NCBI RefSeq assembly: GCF_964204645.1 | Contig: NC_134028.1 | Location: 20,496,153-20,560,152 of the forward strand | Origin: Tubulanus polymorphus | Lineage: Eukaryota > Nemertea > Palaeonemertea > Tubulaniformes > Tubulanidae | Direction: 5' to 3' | DNA: 64,000 nt | Shown: positions 10,760-21,560 of the stretch, one piece after another | Layout of the letters: the number at the start of each line of letters is the position of its first letter | Numbering within the stretch: the stretch's first letter is position 1 | Position numbers and translations under genes: made by a program | Notes under the pieces: model-generated | Databases searched by the model: none | Seen by the model: only the letters and a program-made list of their open reading frames with translations | What the model was told of the DNA's origin: nothing

Positions 10760-10760
10760 G
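10589..10760. repeat. (CTGT)n/(ACAG)n hairpin around a perfect unique palindrome
   Basis: A CTGC/CTGT tetranucleotide array runs into CCCGTCAACCAATCTTTTGG-GTACC (10644-10668), an 8-base spacer TCTGTTAT, then the exact reverse complement and a matching (AGAC)n array. Each arm is ~80 bases, so the whole can form one long hairpin. Confidence 0.93.
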
Positions 10761-10763
10761 GCA

Positions 10764-12090
10764 GATTTGAGAGATTTGAATCGAGAAACTCGATTTGTAG
10801 AAACCAAATATTAAACTCGTGTCATTCATCGAATATTTAATTACAGTAGGAAAGTGTCATTCAGTTACCAGGTGCCATTTTCAGCGGGTCCCGCATTGTC
10901 CCGCAGATTTTAACATGTTCTAAACTAAAACCTTTAGTGCGATTAATTGTCGTCCATGCCTCCTTAGGCACAAAATCTAAACTTATGAATCGTTAGAAAG
11001 TTGACAATTTTTTTTCTGATTGTTTATTTCATTTTTCTCGGCTGCAACAATCGGATACAAAAAAGATGCGTCACTTTTAAGAAGGCGCCTCAAAAAAGTT
11101 GGTAATTCTGTGTCATTGTCTGTAACTTTTTAACTTTTTGAGATACAATTTAGAATTTTTCAATATAGAGTTTCATCCGAGGATTTTGTTTATACTGCAT
11201 TCGTAAAACTATCTTCATAGAAACGCGCGTGGCCACGGGCTGATCAGTGCAAAGCGTGCAAGTGGTCGACCGTCGATTTTCTGCATACGCGGGTTAAGCT
11301 ATTTTCACGGCAATTTTCAAACTTTTAAAGATTTTCAAGATCAAAATTCCATGTTGAATTGCTCAGCTCATATATAAATGGTATATAGTTAATTTGTATT
11401 TGCGACACACCTCTACTAGGTCAAGGTCGGTGGAGACTAATGATGGCGGCTTGTCAAAAAACTGAAAATTTTCACTTTCAAGACGATTTTACAGCTTGAT
11501 GAGAATCAGTTGATACGACTGGTATTCACAGTTTGACTGAGGCCCAGTTGTCCCCGGCCCTTATTATGAATAAGCAAAAAATAAACAATTTCAGACTTAT
11601 TTCCCGTTCGCATTGCTTTGTGGGAGTTTTTATAACAGTTGATTTACAGTCGGGCTCAGTTAAACCTCGTTCCAAAAGAGAACCACTGTCGCAGTATTTA
11701 ATACCGTACGCCTTCAGGTTTAATTCACTCGTCTGTCAGAAATATCTCGGCGAACAGGAATGTGAAAAATGGCGTTCGTTGCCGTACAGCCAGACACAGC
11801 TGTCAGTGACAGCCGGAAGACACGCCCACACATCGGTCACACCTACAGGTATCAGCTCTCTTATTGAACATGTCAAGTTGAAATAAATCTTTTTTCTGGC
11901 GTTTCTAAACTGTTTAATTGGTTTTCTAACGCAGATGAACCGAATTACTTGTTATCGTTGAGATTGGGGTCTCGTGCAGTTGTTTGAGTGGAGGACTGGG
12001 AACCAAGAGGTCCCTAGATCGAAACCACATCTGGCTGTCCAGACACATGCATGGGCTAAGCTCTGGTAACTCTGTCAGGTTGTAAGCCAT
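10764..12090 (+). repeat. Right arm of large inverted repeat
   Basis: Inverted match of 7556-8880 and direct match of 46052-47335. It begins the ~9.8-kb segment that recurs at 46-57 kb. Confidence 0.9.
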
Positions 12091-12253
12091 AACAACCTAT
12101 AAAAAGGCCTTGGTCGTCTCTTAAGAACCACTAGGGTTACACTGTTACTTGCTGCTGGGACCCAAAACTCTTCTAATTACACGCTAGGTGGCGTTACGGC
12201 AATAGAAACTTGTCCTATGTATTGGACACCGTCTGAAACAACTGGAAGCTCGT
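11595..12253 (+). pseudogene. Gene B, unit 3: exon b1 plus HRM exon broken by a SINE-like insertion
   Basis: Exon b1 (11595-11848) is open and framed by TTTCAG and CAG|GTATCAG. It encodes LISRSHCFVGVF ... QKYLGEQECEKW ... SVTAGRHAHTSVTPT, and its last base pairs with AT of the next exon to give Asp-Glu-Pro, as in the intact HRM exons. The HRM exon starts after ACGCAG at 11935 but is interrupted after CGTTGA by ~215 foreign bases and resumes at the LGGV-T region before a GTAAGT donor at 12252. The stop so created removes the HRM core, so this copy cannot encode the domain. Confidence 0.6.
11962..12176 (+). mobile_element. tRNA-derived SINE-like insertion
   Basis: Inserted in the HRM exon relative to empty sites at 4096-4225 and 21156-21285. 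It begins GGGGTCTCGTGCAGTTG and contains a polymerase III B-box match (GATCGAAAC) ~35 bases after an A-box-like TTGTTTGAGTGG, the spacing of a tRNA-type promoter. Other copies: ~13272-13490, ~47200-47415, ~48528-48745, and part of the inverted arm from 7556. Confidence 0.6.
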
Positions 12254-12508
12254 AAGTATCACCTGCTAAGAGGTTCCCGGGTACTTGTAAGTAATATCCG
12301 CACACCCCTTTTGGGGGAACTGTAAACTTCGAATCGTCAATGAAATCAATACATCACTAAATTCATTTCTAATGCCAAAAGAATTATTTATTTGCATAAA
12401 AATTTGAATCGTATAGAACAAGGAAACGCGAAACCTACAGAATTAGAAAATACATCTTCTAGTATAATGCGATGCTGTTCAAATTATCCATCATTTCTAT
12501 ATACATAT

Positions 12509-12656
12509 CTAGTTTTCTAGTTTTTTCAATGCATTTTTCAGAGATTTCAAATGGTTTCTTAGATCTTTGGCATTTTTTCGTACGTAATCGAAAATCAGCG
12601 ATTTGCCTTGTTTTGACTTGAAGACTTTCGACAAAACGCTAGGTAGTTGTGAACCT
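12509..12656 (-). pseudogene. Gene A copy 2: 3' fragment of exon 2
   Basis: Read leftward it encodes GSQLPSVLSKVFKSKQGKS onward to KKLEN and a stop, the last ~48 residues of gene A. Homology ends abruptly after GGTTCAC where unrelated sequence (TTATTTTTGG) begins; no first exon or 5' half of exon 2 is present. A near-identical fragment is at 47766-47914. Confidence 0.85.
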
Positions 12657-12805
12657 TATTTTTGGAAAAGAGTTGTTGTAAGAAGTCTATATTCGGGATT
12701 GGAAACTTCCGCGGAATCCTCAAAAGATTGGATTCGAACCTTTTACGGTATGTTCCATTGCGCATGTCTATTGCACGCGACAGAACAATAATCTCCCGTT
12801 CGATA

Positions 12806-13567
12806 TGGCTTCGATGTTAGACGTGAAAGATGAAACTAGGAAAAGATTTTCATATTTTAGTGTTGTTTGCGAGTTTATATCGATATTGTTTATAGGTAAT
12901 TCGATTTTCAGACTTATTTCCCGTTTGCATTGCTTTGTGGGAGATTTTATAACAGTTGATTTACAGTCGGGCTCAGTTAAACCTCGTCTCAAGAGAGAAA
13001 CCACTGTCACAGTATTTAATACCGGCCGGACGCCTTCAGGTTTAATTCACTCGTCTGTCAGAAATATCTCAGCGAAAAAGAATGTAAAAAATGGTGTTCG
13101 TTGCCGTACAGCCGGACAGAGCTGTTAGCGACAGCTGGAAGACACGCCCACACATCGGTCACACCTACAGGTATAAGCTCTCTTACTGAACATGTCGAGT
13201 TGAAACTTATATCTTTTTTCTGGCGCTTCTAAACTGTTTAATTTGTTTTGAACCGAATTACTTGTTATCGTTGAGATTGGGGTCTCGTGCAGTTGTTTGA
13301 GTGGAGGACTGGGAACCAAGAGGTCCCTAGATCGAAACCAGATCTGGCGTTGGCTGTCGAGACACTTGCATGGACTCAGCTCTGGTAACTCTGTCAGGTT
13401 GTGAGCCATAACAACCTATAAAAAGGCCTTGGCCGTCTCTTAGGAACCACTAGGGTTAAAGTGTTACTAGCTGCTGGGACGAAAAACTCTTCTTATTACA
13501 TGCTAGGTGGCGTTACGGCAATATAAACTTGTTCCATGTATTGGACACCGTCTGAAACAACTGGAAG
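12806..13567 (+). pseudogene. Gene B, unit 4: N-terminal exon, b1 and SINE-broken HRM exon
   Basis: An ATG near 12805 opens a short basic stretch and a hydrophobic segment (FSVVCEFISILFIG) that could be a signal or anchor, ending before a GTAATT donor. Exon b1 follows at 12912-13170 but carries extra bases (259 instead of 254), shifting the frame after KPRLKRET. The acceptor of the HRM exon is deleted and a SINE-like copy (about 13272-13490) separates its halves. This unit shows where gene B probably starts but is itself inactive. Confidence 0.5.
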
Positions 13568-13842
13568 CTTGTAAGTATCGCCTGCTAAGAGGTTCCCGGG
13601 TACTTGTAAGTAATATCCGCACACCCCTTTCTGGAGAACTGTAAACTGCGAATCGTCAATGAAATCAATGCATAACTAAATTCATTTCTAATGCCAAAAG
13701 AATTATTTATTTGCATTTTCAAGCACTGATACAAATTTGAATCGTATAGAACAAGGAAACGCGAAACCTACAGAATTAGAACATACATCTTCTAGTATAA
13801 TGCGATGCAGGTCAAATTATCCATCATTTCTAAATACTTTTT

Positions 13843-14377
13843 CTAGTTTTCTTTATTTTTTTTCAATGCATTTTTCAGAGATTTCAAATTGTTTCTTAGA
13901 TCTTTGGCATTTTTTCTTACGTAATCGATAATCAGCGATTTGCCTTGTTTTAACTGAAATACTTTCGCCAAAACGCTAGGTAGTTGTGAACCTTTTAACT
14001 TTAGATCGTCCAAGATCTTGCTGTTGACGATAGTTTCGCAATCTAATTTGCTCAGTGGTCCCGATATGGCCTTGCCGTAACGTTCGACAGCAAGAGATGA
14101 TACCTGTCGATGAAACCAAACACATAATTGAAAATGCTATTTCCCGGAAAACCCTTTTAAATACAACACTGAGATTATAAGAATTTTAAGAGGTTATAGT
14201 GAGTGTAGCTGCGATGGATTAACACACGTGATATGATTGAAAAAAACGCTTTTTGACGATTACAGCGTTTTCTCTTTATAGACAGATATTTACCTTGCGA
14301 CATGTACTTTCATCAATGGCATCGGTTGAAACCCAGAAAACGGCCAGAAAAACCACCAAAAAACTGATCAATTTCAT
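13843..14377 (-). CDS. Gene A copy 3: small secreted protein, intact
   Basis: Exons (leftward) 14294-14377 and 13843-14103 join in phase 0 across a 190-base intron, with GTAAAT donor and ACAG acceptor, giving 114 residues. Residues 1-20 form a signal peptide (MKLISFLVVFLAVFWVSTDA). The mature part is small, Lys-rich and probably all helical: a Cys in the DESTCRK end of exon 1 and a second in SKLDCE suggest one disulphide, then a basic C-terminal helix ending KKNKEN. TATA box at 14573-14579. Pairs head-to-head with copy 4. Function unknown; secreted ligand, defence or reproductive protein are all possible. Confidence 0.85.
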
Positions 14378-14572
14378 GTTGTCTCCGTAAAACTGTAATC
14401 AGATCATAGAAATAGAGATTGGTTTCCGGCAGTGTCAGAACTGGAGACTGGTCCCCGGCTGTTTCAGAAATACAGATATCATAGTGATCTTACCTGTTTA
14501 ATGTGTGTTGAGATTTAACGTGCTGTTGAAGCGACTGACGAATGTTTAATTTTGTCGATCGAATCATGCGAG

Positions 14573-14579
14573 TTTTATA
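14573..14579 (-). promoter_or_regulatory. TATA box of gene A copy 3
   Basis: TATAAAA on the minus strand at the same offset from the first coding exon as in the other copies. Confidence 0.6.
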
Positions 14580-14899
14580 CATATTTTGGGCTGAATAATA
14601 TTTGATCAGAAGTTGCTGAACGGCTTCACATTAAACATCCCACTCAGTAGATTTAATACCAACTATTTACAGGATCGAGATTCGATTATTTCTGCTTTGT
14701 TTAATCTGTCTGCATCTGTTTTTCTACTGTATATTGCTGGAAATTTGAAGGACGATGGAGGTTTTACATTTCAATCGACAATTCCACAAAAGAGTCAACT
14801 TATTATAGTAAATAAACTCATTTTAACTAAACTCATAAAAGATAAACTCATTTTAACTCTTGAGTCAAATTCAACTGAACTTAGGTACTTTGTCCAGGA

Positions 14900-15340
14900 C
14901 AGTGTAAATGGATCCTAGAAACAAGTCTAGAAGTGTGGAACTTGGTCAAAAACTGTAGAAGTAGGTCCAGAACTGGATCTATTATGCGGCTTTCATGAAT
15001 TATATTTATGGGCTTTCAGGAATATTATTGAGCTTCAGTTATTTCAGTTGTTAAACTATAGCAACAAGTAATGTACGGAAACTGGAGTTCATGGCATGTG
15101 TCGCTATTATCAGACAACCTGCGTTGATGCTTGCGTCACACGTATAAAACAATAACAGTAAGAAGATTTTAACAGAAACCCGATACTGGAGAAATGACAC
15201 AACCGCATCACTGGTTAACATTTAGCAACCATACCAGATCCACAACACTGTCGAAGTAGGCCTAGAAATGTGGACCTGGGTCCACAACTACGAAGTAGGT
15301 CTACAACTGTGAAACTGGGCCCACAACTACAACTTCACAT
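14900..15340. repeat. Degenerate ~40-bp minisatellite, unit 4
   Basis: Words such as GTGGAACTTGGTC and AACTGTAGAAGTAGGTCC, interrupted by ~205 bases (about 15030-15238) that are missing from the second segmental copy at ~51.96 kb. Confidence 0.7.
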
Positions 15341-15724
15341 TATTGATAAAATCATTGATTGCACTGATCACCAGTTAGGTTATATTCAAATCCACCATTA
15401 ATTATTCGTATCAATTAGATGACAATGATAGGTTTAATCAAATCCAATCTCTATAGGAAACAATACAAGTCATTTCTAGAAGTTTCTGCCACATTTTGAA
15501 TTTGCCGAAAATCTGCATGATTGAAAATTGCAAAAACGGGAGGGACTGAGGCAGTCTAGGGGTACCGTCTGACAAAGCCCCGGACGGTGTTGAGACATAA
15601 TAATGTTTAAACGCTGATATTTGAGTTCACACAGTTCACTTGTCCCTAACGCTAGCACGGTATATATCACACGAGCAAACAAGCGATCATTTAGACAAAC
15701 GTCATATTGTGTTACAAGATTATT

Positions 15725-15835
15725 TCGTTAATCTTTTTCATTCGAACGAAATGTTTTCTTGGGAACGGCTTTTTTTTCTAACGAAAAGTTCCTCGTGGGA
15801 ACGACACGTTTTTCGTTCGAGCGAAATGCTTGTTT
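15725..15835. repeat. Array of TTCGAACGAA-like palindromic words
   Basis: Contains CATTCGAACGAAATG, CTAACGAAAAG, GTGGGAACGACACG, CGTTCGAGCGAAATG at ~20-base spacing. Related arrays: 24945-25050 and 52855-52950. Confidence 0.7.
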
Positions 15836-16257
15836 TTTGATGGTAGCCAATTTCCCCTAACCCCTTAATCTATGGACGAGGTGGTCATACAGATTATCAA
15901 GGAGATCAGTGCCATTTGTCAGTCAAAGACCGATTCCGTAACTACCTAATATCCATTAAATCCTCCTAATATATGTTACTAACCCTTTATGTATAGAAAG
16001 TAGCCGAAATATTGTATGATTCTCATTTTGTTTCAATGATTACGTTGATTATAATGGAATGTTACCTGAATCGAGCATAAGATTAACTACTAGTGGATCG
16101 ATCACGCATTTGGAATTATAATCTAACACCCCAATGAAGTACCCCCTTTAAAATCACGTGAGCACCGCCCTTTACGTTCATACATGTATATGACATTCCG
16201 GTCGAAAACTCCGGTCGAGAATTCCTTCTTGTAAGAATAAATAAGGATATTTTTTCA

Positions 16258-16352
16258 TCGTGTCACCTGCGGGGGCAAGGCAAAGCATACTGGTGATATA
16301 TTACAACCAAACCCGACATAAACCGCAATCTTTAAAATCACCTTCATTTCAC
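16258..16352 (-). pseudogene. Decayed membrane-segment exon of gene B, inverted unit
   Basis: The reverse strand reads GEMKVILKIAVYVGFGC, identical to the exons at 6993 and 23963, then diverges (an AATAT change) so that the RSLRKCYK end and stop are lost. Upstream the VEF-L-PD frame is kept but ends at a TAG. Confidence 0.5.
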
Positions 16353-17084
16353 CTTGAAAAACTGCATTATACAATCGCATTTCAACAGTTCCTGCATTTG
16401 CGCAGATTTTTTTTTAGATCAATCTTGTTATTCAGAAAATCTAGACTATTTTTGCAGATCGAGTTCGATCAGGCGCAAGATTGAATTCTACACTAGCTCT
16501 CAATCGAATAATTGTGTAATACAATGTGTAATCAGTTGTTATGACTTGCAACAGAATATGACGTTTGTCTAAATGATCGTGTGTTTCATCACGGGATATA
16601 TACCGTATATACCGTGTAAGCGTTAGGGGACACGTGAACTGTGTAAACTAAAATATCAGTGTTAAAACATCATTTTGTCTGAACACCGTCCGACGCTTAT
16701 TCAGACGGTACCCCTAGACTTCATCGCCCCCTTCCCATTTAAAATTCACGTTCCTAAGGTTTACAATTCATGAGCATGCAGATTTGTCGGCATGAATTCA
16801 AACCGTGGCAGAAACTTCAAGACCTGCCTTGGAGTATTTGCCATAGAGGTGATCTGATAAAACCGACCATTGCCATCTAATTAATACCAACGAATCGATG
16901 ATCGGTTTGTAAAGAATCTTACTGGTGATCAATGCAATCAATGATTTTATTGATTTTCACTGCGTTAAAACAATCGACGTAATGCGTTATTTTCGCCCAT
17001 TCTCCCCAAATTAAACAAGTTCTCGTCGATTTATTGCAAATACAGAAAAAACACAGAATATGTAAGTCAAAACGTCCTTTTTTC

Positions 17085-17625
17085 AGGTTGAGACCCAATT
17101 CCGCAGTTTTGCCCATGAGTTCCACACTCCTGGACAAGTTCCATAAAACGAGATTCTGTTCCACAGTTCCGGATCTATTTCCACGTGTGGACCCAATTCT
17201 ACAGTTCTGCATGGACCCTCCAGTTGTGGACCCAGCTACGCAGTTCTGAATCTATCTACCGTTTTGGATCCAGTTCCACGGTAATGGAGATACGTCTACA
17301 GCTTGGTCCCAGTTCCACAATTATGGTACTACTTCTACCGTTGTGGATCCAGTTCCAGCTGGGCGCATTTCAACCATTGTCGATCGGTTATATAGTTCTC
17401 GACCTGCTTCTACAGTTGTGGACCCTGTTCCACAGTTCTGGATCTACTTCTACAGTTTAAGACCCAGTTCCACACTTCTGGACCCGTTTCTACAGTTGTT
17501 GGCCAAGTTCCACAGATGTGGACCTACCCCTACAGTTGTGGTCATGACTCCACACTTCTGGATTTGCTTATTTAGGATCCAGCGCCACAGTCCTGGACAA
17601 AGTTCCTAAGTTCGGTTGAATTTGA
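17085..17625. repeat. Degenerate ~40-bp minisatellite, unit 5
   Basis: Repeats of GTTCCACAGTTCTGGACC and CTTCTACAGTTGTGGACCC at ~40-base period; reverse orientation to the unit 1 and unit 4 arrays. Open frames across it are repeat by-products. Confidence 0.8.
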
Positions 17626-17929
17626 CTCAAGAGTTTGAAAATGAGTTCATTTTCAATAAGTTGCCTCTCTGTGAAATTGTGGAACTGTAGAACCGGAAGT
17701 AGTTCGTATGATATTTGAATCTAAAGTTTAAATCTTGTCTTTTACAATAATCAATTCATGTGTCCATAAAAAATATGTCGAACCTCCATCGTCCTTCAAA
17801 TTTCCAGCAATATAGAGTAGAAAAACAGGGCCAGACAGATTAAACAAAGCAAAAATAATCGAATCGATCCTGATAAATAGTTGAAATTAATTCAGCAACT
17901 TCTGATCAAATATTATTCAGACCAAAATG

Positions 17930-17936
17930 TATAAAA
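17930..17936 (+). promoter_or_regulatory. TATA box of gene A copy 4
   Basis: TATAAAA; about 30 bases downstream begins a short untranslated exon ending at 18015 (CAG|GTAAGATC), spliced to an acceptor ending at 18086 just before the coding exon. Confidence 0.65.
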
Positions 17937-18101
17937 CTGGCAAGATTCAATCGACAAAATGAGACATTCTTCAGTCGCTTCAACAGCACGTTAAATCTCA
18001 ACACACATTATACAGGTAAGATCAATTCTTATATTGGTAGTTCTGACTGCCGGGAACCAGACTCTATTTCTATGATCTGATTGCAGTTTTTCGGATACAA
18101 C

Positions 18102-18810
18102 ATGAAATTGATAAGTTTTTTGGTGGTTTTTCTGGCCGTTCTCTGGGCTTCAACCGATGCCATTGATGAAAGTACATGTCGCAAGGTAAATATCTTTTAG
18201 TCATATCACGTGTGTTAATCCATCGCAGCTACACTCCTGAACCTAAAGTCTACAAATCTCCTTGATCCTACGTGCAGTTGATATTACTTAGGGAAAGAAG
18301 ATTAATTAACGAAAAAACCTCTCAGTATTTGAAACAAATCTCTGAAGATGAGTGGAAGTATTCCACCCGAAACGTTAGAATGAAATAACAACTGTTGTTT
18401 AAGATCTATATTGTGGGTTTTTACGCAGGGACTGGAAATAGTCTCAACTATTTATAACCTCTTCGTATAACCTCCTGATAATCGTGACATCAATGTTGTA
18501 ATTTGAGGGTTCACCAGGAAAAACCATTTTCAATTACATTTTTATTATATAGGTAGCATCTCTTGCTGTCGAACATTACGGCAAGGCCATATCGGGACCA
18601 CTGAGCAAATTAGATTGCGAAACTATCGTCAACAGCAAGATCTTGGACGATCTAAAGTTACAAGGTTCACAACTACCTAGCGTTTTGGCGAAAGTCTTCA
18701 AGTCAACACAAGGCAAATCGAAGATTTTCGCTTACGTACGAAACAATGTCAACGTCATTAGAAACAATTTGAAAACTTTGAAAGAAGCATTGAAAAAACT
18801 AGAAAACTAG
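18102..18810 (+). CDS. Gene A copy 4: small secreted protein, intact
   Basis: Coding exons 18102-18185 and 18553-18810 join in phase 0 (AAG|GTAAAT ... TATAG|GTAGC), giving 113 residues. The signal peptide is followed by IDESTCRK; exon 2 has HYGKAISGPLSKLDCE, QLPSVLAKVFKSTQGKS and a basic helix ending KKLEN. Two Cys, no Trp in the mature part, many Lys/Asn/Leu in helix-like spacing. A 5' untranslated exon lies upstream. Compared with copy 3, changes cluster in the C-terminal third (SKIFAYVRNNVNVIR versus SLIIDYVRKNAKDLR) whereas the first ~60 residues barely change. Its duplicate at 55259-55967 encodes the same protein. Confidence 0.88.
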
Positions 18811-19004
18811 AAAATTCCATGCATAATGATCGATAATTCGAGCAAAATTGCATTTATACTAGAAGATGTATGTTCTAATTCGATAAATTCCGGGTTTCCT
18901 TGTTCTATACGATTAAAATTTATGTCAATGTTTAAAAACGCAAATAAATAGTTTTTAGTCGGCATAAAATGAATGTAGTGATGTATTGATTTCATTGAGG
19001 TTAA

Positions 19005-20250
19005 CATTACGGGTAAGGGAGTTAGTAGTGGGACGATCTTGCGTGCCAATTAACGCAAACGGGAGATTGTGAATGGAACCCGAGGATAAGTCTACAGAAT
19101 TTATTCCAACCTGGGTGGATATAGCTGTTTGGATCCAGCCAATGATTACATAATCAGTTAGACCAGGACGGCATTAAGAATCTTCAACTTATGACAACAC
19201 AATTTTCAATTCAATTCAAAATTTATTCAGTAAATAATCATATAAATGGTTGCGGCTTAATATAATAAAAAATTACAGCAAATGTATCAAAAATGTCAAA
19301 CATACAGCGGATGGCTTAGTTCGCGTAGCATGCTTAAACTAAATCGCCAAAATATTTATGATTGGACTAGTTTTCTTGTATCTATCTTTTCGACTCTTAA
19401 TCAACAGGCCCTTTGCCTAAACTTTGCAATGGAAAGCGAGGTGATCTAACCCGAATTTCATGTTTGTTTTAATGGCGTGCTCTAGATGGGAAAATCTGCG
19501 GGATGAACTCTTCAACGATATCATCAAAATATTCCCCAACATTAGAAGCCTCGACAAGGAACACCAATTAACCTACTACTTTCTTTCCATTCATTGGCCA
19601 AAATTGTAAGCAAATTCTTTAGATCAAGAGTTTAAGGCCTGAATATCTAATTCCATATCTACCCATTTCGAGTGAATATTAAATTCGGTAACTTGCATTA
19701 ATGTTAATTTTCTTTTCATTATCATTCTATGTATAAGTTTTATACATCATTTTTTTGTACAAATTTTATATCATCCACAATCGTGTACGATTGCATGAAT
19801 ACTAAACATTGAATAACCTGTATTGTGGAATTGAAAACGCTATCAATACCGACATGTTACTGAATCAATATTCACTGATGGCTTAATCAGGCCGCAAAAC
19901 ATATACTGCCTTGAAAATAGACGTTCGTCAGCAAAATATTGCAATCGCGACCAGCCCATCGGTATAGAGATATCTTGCTGCAGAAATAGATATATCACTG
20001 TGACGTACATTGTTTTAATTTCTGAAATTCTTCATTAGAATATTTGCATGTACTCTCATTCGACTCTCCTGGAGGAACTTGCTGTAGACCGCGATAATTG
20101 GAGGTCCCTTGCATATCACATCGTGACGCAGCGGCGTTGGTGATGTCATAGAAGAAGATCTCATTCGACTTAAAATTATGGCTGATGCAAAAAAGCAGCG
20201 AAAGCAATAAAAGAACAATATTTACAGGTGTAGTTGACACACTGATCAAA
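19005..20250. other. Duplicated intergenic block with a reverse-transcriptase-like relic
   Basis: Matches 56155-57415 and, in part, 27540-27740. No complete gene is seen. It contains the ORF relic annotated at 19487-19609. Confidence 0.6.
19487..19609 (+). pseudogene. Possible RT-element C-terminal relic
   Basis: An open stretch reads WENLRDELFNDIIKIF and ends HWPKL-stop. It resembles the segment after the Cys/His cluster at the C-terminus of some invertebrate non-LTR polyproteins (compare DLRNDLFSKI at 36.1 kb). Duplicated at 56644-56766. No flanking domain is intact. Confidence 0.35.
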
Positions 20251-20289
20251 TTTCATACCGAATTGGAACTGCCATTCCTCCGATGGAAT

Positions 20290-20617
20290 CACAAACAAGA
20301 TGAAAGAAAGTCGATGGACGGAAATTTCTCAGGCCGTAAACTCAGTGGCTCCAGTGCTCGAACGGAGAGTGCAGGAAAAATAAACCAATTTGAAGAGTCG
20401 TAGCAAACGGGGGCACATTTTTATGCGAAGACACCAGCATGGTACTGGGGGAAGAAACACCACTGGTGGAGATCTTACGCCTGTAGAAGGGAAGTTAATG
20501 GCGTTGATGACAAAAGAGCAGTTGACGTATGGAATCGAAAGCGACGCAGGCCTAACACTGCCGCGAGAACCTCGAAAAGAAATGAGACTGAGAATCTGTT
20601 TGTTATATAAATTATAA
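20290..20617 (+). pseudogene. Myb/SANT-like DNA-binding domain fragment
   Basis: Starting at ATGAAAGAAAGTCG the frame reads RWTEISQAVNSV, then ERRVQEK, an in-frame TAA where the family has Trp, then TNLKSRSKRGHIF and a HGTGGRNTTGG linker with LTPVE. This order (W-EI, V-EKW-NLKSR, TGGG, LTP-E) is that of Myb/SANT-like proteins of the kind linked to Harbinger-type transposons. The stop and the lack of a transposase indicate a relic. The second copy is split by the CR1 element (57447 and 62305-62545). Confidence 0.55.
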
Positions 20618-20782
20618 ATAACCATATGATAACAATGTTATATAATTATATAAAATATCAGATTCGTTTCAGAGTCAACTAGGGAAGAAGCAATGGAGAG
20701 ATATACCTTCCTAGGTAGGACGGGAATTGCGCATGCACAATCCCATTTCGTTCAAATGATTTCTTCAATTGCTGATTTTCAG

Positions 20783-21285
20783 ACCTTATTTTTCTGTTCG
20801 TATTGCTTTGTGGGAGTTTTTTTTTCCAATGGGGAGCACCTGGCGATCAATACGATAATGAATTACGGTCGAGTTCAGTTAAAAGTCGTCTTTAAAGAGA
20901 ACCAGAGTCAGCTTTTAATACCGGACGCGTTCAAGTTAATTTCCCTCGTCTGTAAGAAATATCTCAGCGAACAAGAATGTGAATAATTGGCGTTCGTGTT
21001 GCCATACAGTCAGACAGTGTTGTGATCGATAGCTGGAAGACACGCGCGCACACCGGTCACTGTTGCAGGTATCAGCTTTCTCATTGAACATGTCAAGTTG
21101 GCACTTGTGTCTCCCCCTGGCGTTTCCGCACTGTTGATTTGTTTTTCTCTCGCAGATGAACCGAAACACTATCGTTGTCGGATGCTGTGGGACGGTGTTA
21201 GGTGTTGGGATATCACGCTAGGTGGGGTTACGGTAACAGAAACTTGTCCCGTGTATTGGACGCTGTCTGGAACAACTGGGAACTT
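20783..21285 (+). pseudogene. Gene B, unit 6: diverged exon b1 and intact HRM exon
   Basis: The diverged exon b1 (20783-21068) keeps a TTTTCAG acceptor and VCKKYLSEQECE but then meets a TAA, and a second stop follows. The HRM exon (21156-21285) is intact: TCTCGCAG acceptor, RCRMLWDGVRCWD, CPVYW and GTAAGT donor, differing from 4096-4225 at only a few bases. With b1 broken, a full N-terminal ectodomain cannot be made unless another first exon is used. Confidence 0.5.
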
Positions 21286-21560
21286 GTAAGTATCACCTGC
21301 TAACATGTTCGCGGGTACTTGTAAATATCATCTGCTCATCGGTATTCTGGGGGAACTGTAAACTGCGAACCATCAATGAAATCAATACATCACTACATTC
21401 GTTTCTAATGCCGATTAAGAATCATTTATTTGCATTTTCAAACATTTACACAAATTATGATTGTATAGAACAAGGAAATGCGAAACCTATAGAATTAGAA
21501 CATATATTTTCTAGTATGATAGAATGTTGCTCGAATTATCCATCATTTCCATGGCATTTT

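Larger units (their letters stand above)
15552..16729. repeat. Palindromic junction between head-to-head gene A units
   Basis: Bases 15552-15735 are an imperfect reverse complement of 16540-16729 (both contain the GGGGTACCGTCTGA word), and the match extends outward through the minisatellites to gene A copies 3 and 4. The centre (15850-16160) has no gene; a diverged reverse copy of it is at about 24650-24900. Confidence 0.85.

Noticed and set aside
10527-10829. ORFs encoding CLSVCLSVC repeats on both strands
   Set aside because: Translation of the (CTGT)n/(ACAG)n hairpin.
13843-14377. Gene A as a secretoglobin
   Set aside because: Small, helical, secreted and with two Cys, but Cys spacing and exon structure do not fit convincingly.
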